The notes under the pieces: generated by a model
The model's input: the letters and a program-made list of their open reading frames with translations, nothing else
What the model was told of the DNA's origin: nothing
The model's database searches: none
Assembly: GCA_028697435.1 (NCBI GenBank)
Contig: JAQVFD010000147.1
Span: 1 to 5,800 of the forward strand
Length of the DNA stretch: 5,800 nt
Origin: Clostridiaceae bacterium
Lineage (GTDB): Bacteria; Bacillota; Clostridia; Lutisporales; Lutisporaceae
Reading direction: 5' to 3'
Shown: piece after piece, positions 1 to 5,516 of the stretch
Position numbering within the stretch: position 1 is the stretch's first letter
How the letters are laid out: each line of letters opens with the position of its first letter
Position numbers and translations under genes: made by a program

Positions 1-862
1 CCTCCATTACTCCGGAGCAGAAGACTCTGACTTCATAAGTACCCGGCTCAAAGGATGCGTTGAATTCCAAGGTGTTGTTAACAGGGAGATTTCTAATATA
101 TGCGTAGAGAGGTGTATTATTCAGCCTGTCACCAACCTTTGCAATTCCAATCCATGCATCGCTTTCTATTTCTCCGGGGGTTAAGCCCTTTACTGTTACC
201 GACATTTTTTCCTCCGGAAGAACAGGACTTTTGGATATGACTATATCCCCGGGCTGCGCTTTGCTGGATACAACATTGAAAGATACTGTTCCGAACAGGT
301 ATGCTTCTGCGTTGTCCTGTGTATAGACGCCGTCGGAGAAGACTCTGATTTCATATTGACCGAAATGTGTTGGAGCATTGAACCTATAAGTATTATCGGC
401 AGGAAGATTTCCAATATAGGTTGAAAGTCCGGTATTTTGAATCTTTGTATTTACTTTTTCTATTCCTAACCAAGCATCGTTTTCTATCATTTCATCGGTA
501 AGACCTTTTACTGTAACTGACATGGGTTCACTGAGTTTGACTTCGCTCTTTGAAATAGTGATGTCCCCGGGCTTAGCTTTTGGAGCAACGACTGAGAAGG
601 GAGCTCTGGTCATAAGATTACCATCGCCGTCTTTCAGCCATATTTCATAGTTGCCCAGTTCGGTTGGAGCATTGAATTTACAGATGTTATTTGCAGGAAG
701 ATTGTCTACATGATCCAACCAACCCTCATCATATGAGTCCCTTGCACCTTGGGGAGCAATCAGCAGATATGCACCGTATTCAATTTGTTCTGCGGATAAT
801 CCGCTTACAGTGGCTTCACCGGGTTCACCTCCGGTAAACTGGGTTTTGTTTAAAGAAATTCC
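1..862 (-). repeat. Three protein-coding tandem repeats of about 100-106 residues
   Basis: Within the secreted protein, repeat 1 occupies about 862-572, repeat 2 571-254, and repeat 3 253-1 (cut by the edge). Repeats 2 and 3 are in exact register at a 106-codon period and clearly related (PGDI, MSVTVKGLT, SDAW/NDAW, NLP, FNA, YE-RVF). Repeat 1 shares the NLPANN, FNAPTELGNYEI and terminal SVV parts but is altered in the first half. The repeats are related in protein rather than as near-identical DNA, so the duplication is old. Confidence 0.8.
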
Positions 863-946
863 GGCTGCGGCAAAAACCGGTACACTCATGAGCATTGTCA
901 TCATTAAGCATAATGCCAAAACGATACTTAGGACTCTTTTGTTCAT
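1..946 (-). CDS. Secreted protein with tandem Ig-like/beta-sandwich repeats (3' end beyond window)
   Basis: The frame is open from the ATG at 946 to the left edge, giving 315 residues with no stop, so the C-terminus is missing. The start is well supported: an AAGGAGG lies 7 bases upstream. Residues 1-26 form a classical signal peptide (basic MNKR, then a hydrophobic stretch, ending VPVFA), so the protein should be exported. The rest is at least three repeats: about 29-125, 126-231 and 232 onward. Repeats 2 and 3 share PGDI-ISKS, MSVTVKGLT, a DAW(L/I)GI core, NLP-(D/N)NT, FNA and a closing G-YE-RVF pattern. Repeat 1 is diverged and lacks DAWxGI. The alternating hydrophobic pattern suggests beta-sandwich domains. 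The DAW(I/L)GI and G-YE-R elements recall bacterial repeats carrying a DWIGI-type motif, but I cannot assign a family. A role in surface adhesion or carbohydrate binding is only inference. It could also be the N-terminal part of a larger surface protein or enzyme. Confidence 0.85.
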   Translation of the reverse strand, partial: MNKRVLSIVLALCLMMTMLMSVPVFAAAGISLNKTQFTGGEPGEATVSGLSAEQIEYGAYLLIAPQGARDSYDEGWLDHVDNLPANNICKFNAPTELGNYEIWLKDGDGNLMTRAPFSVVAPKAKPGDITISKSEVKLSEPMSVTVKGLTDEMIENDAWLGIEKVNTKIQNTGLSTYIGNLPADNTYRFNAPTHFGQYEIRVFSDGVYTQDNAEAYLFGTVSFNVVSSKAQPGDIVISKSPVLPEEKMSVTVKGLTPGEIESDAWIGIAKVGDRLNNTPLYAYIRNLPVNNTLEFNASFEPGTYEVRVFCSGVME

Positions 947-979
947 AATAACTCCTCCTTAATTAGTATATATGTAAAC

Positions 980-988
980 ATTGTACCA
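980..988 (-). promoter_or_regulatory. Candidate extended -10 promoter for the repeat protein gene
   Basis: Read on the minus strand this is TGG followed by TACAAT, an extended -10 (TGn plus a 5/6 match to TATAAT). Transcription would start near 973, leaving a leader of about 27 bases before the ATG at 946 that includes the ribosome binding site. A TTGAAA lies 21 bases upstream of the -10, too far for a standard -35, so the call rests on the extended -10 alone. Confidence 0.4.
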
Positions 989-1016
989 TCAAGGAGTTAA
1001 GAATTCTTTCAATATA

Positions 1017-1046
1017 TTGACATCAGCTTTCAAAAAATTGCATAAT
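1017..1046 (+). promoter_or_regulatory. Sigma-A-like promoter pointing right, with no evident gene
   Basis: A perfect TTGACA (1017-1022) is followed after 18 bases by CATAAT (1041-1046, 5/6). Transcription would start near 1053 and run through the hairpin at 1075-1110 into the 3' end of the lipoprotein gene, antisense to it. It may be fortuitous in this AT-rich DNA. Confidence 0.35.
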
Positions 1047-1074
1047 GTTCTATAATTTTGTATGTAATGTAAAG

Positions 1075-1110
1075 AGGCTATGACCATAGTTTACGCTAAA
1101 GTCACAGCCT
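1075..1110 (-). terminator. Hairpin terminator downstream of the lipoprotein gene
   Basis: Arms AGGCTATGAC (1075-1084) and GTCACAGCCT (1101-1110) pair over 10 bases with one mismatch or G-U wobble depending on strand. An inner TTTA/TAAA stem closes a CGC loop, with a CATAG bulge. It begins 8 bases past the lipoprotein stop codon, the usual place for a terminator. On the minus strand it is followed only by CTTTACATTACAT, not a solid T-run, so termination may be inefficient or need a factor. Confidence 0.55.
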
Positions 1111-1118
1111 CCGGACTG

Positions 1119-1682
1119 TTACTTCTTCAATTCCTGTTTGCCTGTGACTTTGCTTTTCTCGTCAACTTTGAAAGTAGATTTGGCATCATCGGTTGTAAAA
1201 TATACATTTCCGTCGACGGTTGCATCAACTAACTCGAAGTTCTTTGCAGAAACATAAACATCTCCCTTAAAGGTTCCGCCTTGGATTCTGGCATTTGGGC
1301 TTTTAACGGTAAGCTTTGGCGCTGTTAATGTGTACCTTGCTGTTACGTTGCGGTCTGCATCCTGTGCATAAAGAGCTATTTTGCGCTTAAGATCCTTTGC
1401 CGCATCGTTTTTATCGTGAAATTCCCCTTCCAGAACCAGTTCATCTTTAACAGTCAAATCATTAAGAGTACAAATAATCCAAGTACCGGAACTGCTGATG
1501 GCTTTTTTGAAAGCGGCTTCGTTGTTTACGATTGAGGCGGTTGTAACTGCATCCGCTGGCTTCTCGGTTGTTGGCGTCTCAGTTTTTGGCGTCTCGGTTG
1601 GCGGTGCCTCGGCAGTTGGTGCACAGCCTGCCAATAATGTAATTATCACCACAAATATTAAAACTATGGCTTTTCTTTTCAT
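1119..1682 (-). CDS. Small lipoprotein with Thr/Pro linker and putative beta-helix domain
   Basis: The product is 187 residues. The start at 1682 (MKRKAIVL) is preferred over an in-frame ATG at 1712 because an AAGGAGG sits 7 bases before it and it opens a clean lipoprotein signal. Residues 1-19 are basic then hydrophobic and end in the lipobox LLAG-C, with Cys20 as the lipidation site, so the protein should be anchored outside the membrane. Residues 21-45 are a Thr/Pro/Glu-rich spacer with repeated TETP/TTEKP units. From about residue 70 the chain shows short beta-strand rungs (LTVKSPNARIQGGTFKG, DVYVSAKNFELVDATV, DGNVYFTT), the pattern of a right-handed beta-helix. No catalytic residues are recognisable, so it is more likely structural or binding than enzymatic. 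It is transcribed alone, divergent from the GGDEF/HD-GYP gene and separated by a terminator from the repeat-protein gene. I do not recognise a named family. Confidence 0.85.
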   Translation of the reverse strand: MKRKAIVLIFVVIITLLAGCAPTAEAPPTETPKTETPTTEKPADAVTTASIVNNEAAFKKAISSSGTWIICTLNDLTVKDELVLEGEFHDKNDAAKDLKRKIALYAQDADRNVTARYTLTAPKLTVKSPNARIQGGTFKGDVYVSAKNFELVDATVDGNVYFTTDDAKSTFKVDEKSKVTGKQELKK

Positions 1683-1689
1683 TAGAAAT

Positions 1690-1696
1690 CCTCCTT
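1690..1696 (-). promoter_or_regulatory. Ribosome binding site that fixes the lipoprotein start
   Basis: AAGGAGG on the minus strand with a 7-base spacer to the ATG at 1682. It lies inside the longer frame that begins at 1712, which argues that the extra ten N-terminal residues are not translated. I found no convincing -35/-10 pair upstream; the TATATA/TATAAA elements at about 1702-1720 lack a -35. Confidence 0.8.
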
Positions 1697-1875
1697 GCAA
1701 GTTTTTATACATATATATTGTTTCCTGAAGGATAGGACTTAATGTATGTTTTTTCCGATAAAAAAAGAGGAACTTCTATATTCACGTCGAATAAATAGTA
1801 ATATAAAACTGGTGCTCTATTAGATTATAGGACCAAAGCCCTACAATATTGATAATATTCTTAAACGCCTTCATT

Positions 1876-1879
1876 GGAG
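1876..1879 (+). promoter_or_regulatory. Ribosome binding site favouring GTG 1888 for the PAS-GGDEF-HD-GYP gene
   Basis: GGAG lies 8 bases before GTG 1888. The upstream alternative, TTG 1849, has only an AGGA about 16 bases away, which is too distant. The frame is closed by a TAG at 1828-1830, so no start further upstream is possible. A TACAAT at 1842-1847 could be a -10 for the GTG start but has no matching -35. Confidence 0.5.
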
Positions 1880-1887
1880 TGATTATT

Positions 1888-3504
1888 GTGACAGAAACAA
1901 CACAAGCTATTGCATTGAGTAGGATAATGAATGCTGATACTTTAGCGGAAGTTGTAAACATACGAGAACCGATGCTATATGGGTTTGCTTTTGTTGTGCT
2001 TATGGTACAGGTTATATTTATTGTATTACCTTATAAGGTAGTAATGAATAGAAGCAAGACTGTGAATAATGCGGGTGATTATCAGAAAGAGTCAGCAGAT
2101 GAGATTATGCAGAAACAGAAACTGAGCTATGAAGCGCTGTTTAAGAATTCTACCGATGCCATAATTCAATTTAACCAGAATTGCATGATAATAGATATCA
2201 ACGAGAAAGTTACAGATTTGTTCGGATACACAATTGACGATATATATGGTAAGGATATAGATAGCGTAATGGCACCCAGAGAGAAGTATGATGAGGGATG
2301 CGGATTAACAAAAGCTGTGCTTAGCGGCAACATCGCCGTTATGGAGGATACCGTACGTATAGGCTCGGATGAAAAGCCCAGAGAGGTAAGTGTAAAAGGG
2401 GTAGCAATTATTTTAAATGATAAAATCATTGGGGGTTATGGAATATATTCTGATATATCTCAGAGAAAAAAGGCTGAAAGAGAAATAATATATATGAATT
2501 ATCATGACCAGCTGACAGGTCTCTATAATAGAAGATTTTTTGAGGAAGAATTAAAACGACTGGACACCGAGAGGAATTTACCGATTTCCCTTATTATGGC
2601 AGACGTTAATGGCCTGAAGCTATATAATGATGCATTCGGGCATATTGAGGGGGATAAGTTGTTAGTTAAAGCTGCAGAGGTAATCAGAAAGGAATTAAGA
2701 GAAAGCGAGATTGTAGCCAGGTGGGGCGGAGATGAGATTGTCATTTTATTACCTGGAATTGATTTATCTGAAGCAAATAGAATAGTCGAGAGAATAAAGA
2801 CTTCCATTTCAAATATACGGATGAAAGATATGGAACTGTCAATTTCCTTTGGATGTGATACAAAGAGCAGTGCCGGTCAAAATATTAATGACATACAAAA
2901 AAATGCAGAAAACTATATGTACCGGAATAAACTGGTCGAAAGCCCGGGTGTCAAAGGAAAAACAATAAATGCCATCATCGATTCCCTATATAGAAATAGC
3001 TATGAAGAAGAAAAACATTCTATGGCGGTAGGTTCATTATGTGAATCCATAGGTGCCGCAATGGGTATGGGCAGAATAGAAATGTGTGGGCTCAGGACAT
3101 TAGGCTTGCTTCATGATATTGGGAAGTTCGCAATTGACAACAGCATACTTAATAAACAAGGCCGGTTGTCAAAAGAAGAATTGAATGAAATTAAGCGCCA
3201 CCCGGAGATAGGGTATCGGATATTAAGCTCAGCCAACGATATGGCAGAATTAGCGGAGTTTGTACTTGCGCATCACGAAAGATGGGACGGCAAGGGCTAT
3301 CCCAAGGGGTTAAAAGGAGAGGAAATTCCGTTGCAGGCGAGAATTGCAGCAGTTGCAGAAGCATATGATGCTATGACGGGCGAAAGAGCGTATCGAAAAG
3401 CCCTGTCTGAAAAAAAAGCGGTAGAAGAGCTTGAAAAAAATTCAGGAACACAGTTTGACCCTGAAATAGTGCAGGTTTTCATTGAAAAGGTATTGAAAGA
3501 ATAG
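1888..3504 (+). CDS. Membrane-anchored PAS-GGDEF-HD-GYP cyclic di-GMP turnover protein
   Basis: The product is 538 residues from GTG 1888, or 551 from TTG 1849. The longer form would add a second hydrophobic stretch (IIFLNAFIGVII). Residues 28-49 form a transmembrane helix. A PAS domain covers about 79-193 (YEALFKNSTDAIIQF, then SDISQRKKAE). A GGDEF domain covers about 200-352 (DQLTGLYNRRF; ADVNGLKLYNDAFGH; RWGGDEI at the active site, 280-284). An HD-GYP domain follows from about 377: HD at 409-410, HPEIGYRIL from 438, HHERWDGKGYP at 462-472, and the ending GTQFDPE. Family knowledge says GGDEF makes cyclic di-GMP from two GTP and HD-GYP hydrolyses it to pGpG or GMP, with PAS as sensor. Key residues of both catalytic domains are present. 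Oddities are that the allosteric RxxD site reads RESE (271-274), the fifth GGDEF residue is Ile, and the usual V(A/V)DAYDA aspartate is Glu491. Which activity dominates cannot be told. The gene is monocistronic by its downstream terminator. Confidence 0.93.
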   Translation: MTETTQAIALSRIMNADTLAEVVNIREPMLYGFAFVVLMVQVIFIVLPYKVVMNRSKTVNNAGDYQKESADEIMQKQKLSYEALFKNSTDAIIQFNQNCMIIDINEKVTDLFGYTIDDIYGKDIDSVMAPREKYDEGCGLTKAVLSGNIAVMEDTVRIGSDEKPREVSVKGVAIILNDKIIGGYGIYSDISQRKKAEREIIYMNYHDQLTGLYNRRFFEEELKRLDTERNLPISLIMADVNGLKLYNDAFGHIEGDKLLVKAAEVIRKELRESEIVARWGGDEIVILLPGIDLSEANRIVERIKTSISNIRMKDMELSISFGCDTKSSAGQNINDIQKNAENYMYRNKLVESPGVKGKTINAIIDSLYRNSYEEEKHSMAVGSLCESIGAAMGMGRIEMCGLRTLGLLHDIGKFAIDNSILNKQGRLSKEELNEIKRHPEIGYRILSSANDMAELAEFVLAHHERWDGKGYPKGLKGEEIPLQARIAAVAEAYDAMTGERAYRKALSEKKAVEELEKNSGTQFDPEIVQVFIEKVLKE

Positions 3505-3511
3505 AATTATT

Positions 3512-3543
3512 CAGACTCCAGATACCAGATGCCAGACTCCAGA
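3512..3543 (+). repeat. Heptanucleotide tandem repeat array, left
   Basis: Four 7-base units in strict register: CAGACTC, CAGATAC, CAGATGC, CAGACTC, then a partial CAGA. It starts 7 bases after the stop of the HD-GYP gene. The shared pattern is CAGAYNC. It is non-coding and related in inverse orientation to the array at 3578-3601. Confidence 0.7.
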
Positions 3544-3577
3544 ATTTTGGGTATTCCTTCGAAGCCTTGCCCTAAAA

Positions 3578-3601
3578 CTAGTGTCTCGTGTCTAGTGTCT
3601 G
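3578..3601 (-). repeat. Heptanucleotide tandem repeat array, right, inverted
   Basis: On the plus strand the units are CTAGTGT, CTCGTGT, CTAGTGT, CTG. Read on the minus strand and in phase with the left array they are CAGACAC, TAGACAC, GAGACAC, TAG, matching the pattern NAGAYNC. The two arrays face each other across about 34 bases and could pair imperfectly (17 of 24 positions, plus two G-U pairs by my alignment). It abuts the terminator. Confidence 0.65.
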
Positions 3602-3635
3602 AAAAAGGGTACAGGAATCTCCTGTACCCTTTTTT
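3602..3635 (+). terminator. Strong rho-independent terminator
   Basis: A perfect 15-bp stem: AAAAAGGGTACAGGA (3602-3616), loop ATC, then TCCTGTACCCTTTTT (3620-3634), with a run of six Ts at 3630-3635. The GC-containing core is GGGTACAGGA. It ends the PAS-GGDEF-HD-GYP transcript and insulates the ftsEX operon. The A-run on the other side would make it work in both directions, although no gene enters from the right. Confidence 0.92.
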
Positions 3636-3644
3636 ATTATTATC

Positions 3645-3653
3645 TGATAAAAT
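3645..3653 (+). promoter_or_regulatory. Candidate extended -10 promoter of the coiled-coil/ftsE/ftsX operon
   Basis: TGA followed by TAAAAT is an extended -10 with a 5/6 hexamer. The -35 position falls in the terminator stem and has no match. A start near 3660 would leave a leader of about 46 bases before ATG 3706. Little else in 3636-3705 resembles a promoter, yet the terminator just upstream requires one here. Confidence 0.35.
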
Positions 3654-3705
3654 ATGAATATAGCTGAAGCAGAATAAGCATAAACCTGAGGCAGGGGGCT
3701 AACGC

Positions 3706-4824
3706 ATGTTAAAATCCAACAGGATAATGATAGTTTTTTCGAGTATTGCAATTGCACTGTCATTAACAGTCTTTTCTGTTAGTGCGACACTTGGGCAACA
3801 TACTCCCTTTTCTGAAGTCAAGGATAAGCTATCTGTTATATCCGAAGAGGAAAAGGAAATTCTCCAGAATCTGTTTATACTTGCTCAGGAGATTGAAATA
3901 GCTGAGTCAGAGGAAAAGGAGCTTGCCCATGAAATTGAATCAATCACTAAAGAGACAAAAGCCTTGGAATCTGCTATAGCAGAAGATGAACTTGCTTATG
4001 AAAAGAAACGGGAGAGTCTAAAGCAGGTTCTGAAAAGCTATCAGAGAATGGGACCGGGATCTTTCCTCGAGATTATCTTAGACTCGGATAGCCTGAGCAC
4101 TTTTTTACATAGAATCAACATACTTCGGGATCTGACTAAAAATACCGGAACTCTTTTAGAGCAGCTGGAATTAAGCGGAGAGAAGCTTTCAAAGGATAAA
4201 AACGAATTGTCCGGAAAGCTTGTGCTTTTAAATGATAAACAGATATTGTCCAAAGAAGCTTTGGCGGGCAAACTGCTGTTGAAGACCGAAAAGGAGGAAT
4301 ATCTTCTATCTCTTAAGGGAGAGAAGGAGTATTATCAGGAATATCTGTCTGATCTTGAAAGGGTTTGGAATGAGCTTAAGCCTTTACTTTCAGAGACTGC
4401 AGAAGAATTTTCCCGCATGATTAAAGAGGATGGTTTGCCGGTTGAAGCTTTGAAGCTCAGCTTTTCCTTTCTTGAAGTAAGGGGAGCTATTGATGATGAG
4501 ACCATCAACAAGGTTATTTCAGAAAATGCTAACCTTGAAGAAATAATTTTTTCTTTTCACCCGGATTTGGTTGAAATAAGGATACCTGAAAAGAACCTCA
4601 TACTGACAGGTAACTTTATTATTCTGGAAGGGCATACTCTTAAGTTCAAAGCGCAAGGAGGAAGCTTTTTTGAGATGCTTCTGGAAGCGGGATCCCTGGA
4701 GGAATTATTCGGTGAGGAAGGCATAGCACTGAATATTGAGCCTTTGCTGGCAGGAAATGATATACATGCTGTAAAAATTAAAGAAGGGTACATAGAATTG
4801 ATTCACAGAACCAGTTTGTTTTAA
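3706..4824 (+). CDS. Secreted coiled-coil protein, putative FtsEX partner without hydrolase domain
   Basis: The product is 372 residues; AGGGGG lies 7 bases before the ATG. Residues 1-27 are a signal peptide (ending SVSA). About 36-225 are heptad-rich, Glu/Lys/Leu-rich coiled coil, broken by a globular stretch near 108-148 (LKSYQRMGPGSFLEIILDS, STFLHRINILRDL). That hinge is typical of the N-terminal regions of CwlO, PcsB and EnvC, the extracellular partners of FtsX. Residues about 226-372 form a separate mixed alpha/beta domain ending in beta-rich LNIEPLLAGNDIHAVKIKEG. The protein contains no cysteine, so it cannot be an NlpC/P60 or CHAP enzyme, and there are no HxxxD/HxH motifs of M23 peptidases. 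It lies 14 bases before ftsE, so cotranscription is likely. The inferred role is to couple FtsEX to cell-wall hydrolysis as an adaptor rather than as the enzyme. I do not recognise the C-terminal domain; a lipid- or ligand-binding fold is possible but unproven. Confidence 0.87.
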   Translation: MLKSNRIMIVFSSIAIALSLTVFSVSATLGQHTPFSEVKDKLSVISEEEKEILQNLFILAQEIEIAESEEKELAHEIESITKETKALESAIAEDELAYEKKRESLKQVLKSYQRMGPGSFLEIILDSDSLSTFLHRINILRDLTKNTGTLLEQLELSGEKLSKDKNELSGKLVLLNDKQILSKEALAGKLLLKTEKEEYLLSLKGEKEYYQEYLSDLERVWNELKPLLSETAEEFSRMIKEDGLPVEALKLSFSFLEVRGAIDDETINKVISENANLEEIIFSFHPDLVEIRIPEKNLILTGNFIILEGHTLKFKAQGGSFFEMLLEAGSLEELFGEEGIALNIEPLLAGNDIHAVKIKEGYIELIHRTSLF

Positions 4825-4838
4825 ATGGAGGAAAAGCG

Positions 4839-5516
4839 ATGATAGAAGCAAAGGGAGTCTTTTTGGAATATCCTGAAGGGACAATGGCTCTTAAGAGTAT
4901 AGAGCTTTCAATTGAAACCGGTGAACTGTTATATATAACCGGCCCCAGCGGTTCCGGCAAAACCAGCCTGCTGAAGCTTTTCATGGGGTCAGAATTCCCT
5001 ACTGCCGGTTCTTTGAAGGTGCTTGGACAGGATATTTCCCGGGGACAAGCATCAAAAATAAGAAATCTGCGTAGAATGATAGGACCTGTGTTTCAGGACT
5101 TCAGGCTGATAAAAGGACGAACCGCATTAGAAAATGTAATGCTGGGAATGAGGTTTCTAGATGTCTCTCCAGGTCATATAAAGAAAAACGCCAGGAATTC
5201 TCTGGAAAAGGTGGGATTGGAGCAAAAAATGCTTTCTTTGGTAGAGCATATGTCCTGGGGTGAATGCCAGAGGGTGGCAATTGCCCGGGCAGTAGCAAGA
5301 GAACCGGCTTTGATAATAGCAGATGAACCTACGGGCAATCTGGATAAGGATAATGCCCTAAACATACTGGAACTGTTGAAATCCTTCAGAGATGCCAATA
5401 GGGCAATAATCATCACCACCCATGCAACTCATTTGATTGAAGATGAAATGGATGCAGGGCTTATCCGCATGGATAATGGGACAATGAGCCGTGAAAGGGT
5501 GGGGGTGTTTGGATGA
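4839..5516 (+). CDS. ftsE: FtsE-type ABC transporter ATP-binding protein
   Basis: The product is 225 residues, the normal FtsE length; GGAGG lies 7 bases before the ATG. Walker A is GPSGSGKTS (35-43). The Q-loop VFQDFRLI (84-91) is characteristic of FtsE. Walker B is ALIIADEPT with Glu163 as catalytic base, the D-loop is GNLD (166-169) and the switch His is His195 (TTHATH). The signature motif is unusual: MSWGE (138-142) where LSGGE is expected, with Trp140 replacing a normally invariant Gly while the Ser and second Gly remain. The role, from the family, is the cytoplasmic ATPase that binds the FtsX membrane subunit and drives conformational control of extracellular peptidoglycan hydrolysis. 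The gene sits between the coiled-coil gene (14 bases upstream) and ftsX (4-base overlap), so the three are probably one translationally coupled unit. It is divergent enough to be a second, specialised FtsE; a copy elsewhere in the genome cannot be excluded. Confidence 0.9.
   Translation: MIEAKGVFLEYPEGTMALKSIELSIETGELLYITGPSGSGKTSLLKLFMGSEFPTAGSLKVLGQDISRGQASKIRNLRRMIGPVFQDFRLIKGRTALENVMLGMRFLDVSPGHIKKNARNSLEKVGLEQKMLSLVEHMSWGECQRVAIARAVAREPALIIADEPTGNLDKDNALNILELLKSFRDANRAIIITTHATHLIEDEMDAGLIRMDNGTMSRERVGVFG

Noticed and set aside
1080..1232. 50-codon rightward frame after the orphan promoter
   Set aside because: The ribosome binding site is only 2 bases from the ATG and the frame is antisense to the lipoprotein 3' end. 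It is kept only as a remark within the antisense-transcript finding.
1498..1728. 76-codon rightward frame opposite the lipoprotein gene
   Set aside because: It lies antisense to the signal peptide and Thr/Pro linker codons. Its Val/Ala/Gly/Ser-rich product mirrors that composition, and it has no ribosome binding site.
1754..1761. TCCGATAA, a near match to the sigma-D/FliA -10, pointing to the cyclic di-GMP gene
   Set aside because: No TAAA-type -35 lies at the required 14-16 base spacing; the nearest TTAA is 11 bases away.
2166..2807. Leftward frames inside the PAS-GGDEF-HD-GYP gene
   Set aside because: They are shadows of a strongly conserved coding frame and lack ribosome binding sites and family features. 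The same applies to leftward frames in the coiled-coil and ftsE genes.
3512..3601. CRISPR array
   Set aside because: The units are 7 bases, contiguous and without spacers, and no cas genes are nearby.
3636..3705. Cyclic di-GMP riboswitch in the leader of the ftsEX operon
   Set aside because: The leader is only about 70 bases and lacks the conserved GEMM elements and any terminator/antiterminator pair.
4381..4824. Peptidoglycan hydrolase domain in the C-terminus of the coiled-coil protein
   Set aside because: There is no cysteine, no M23 metal-ligand pattern and no NlpC/P60 or CHAP triad.
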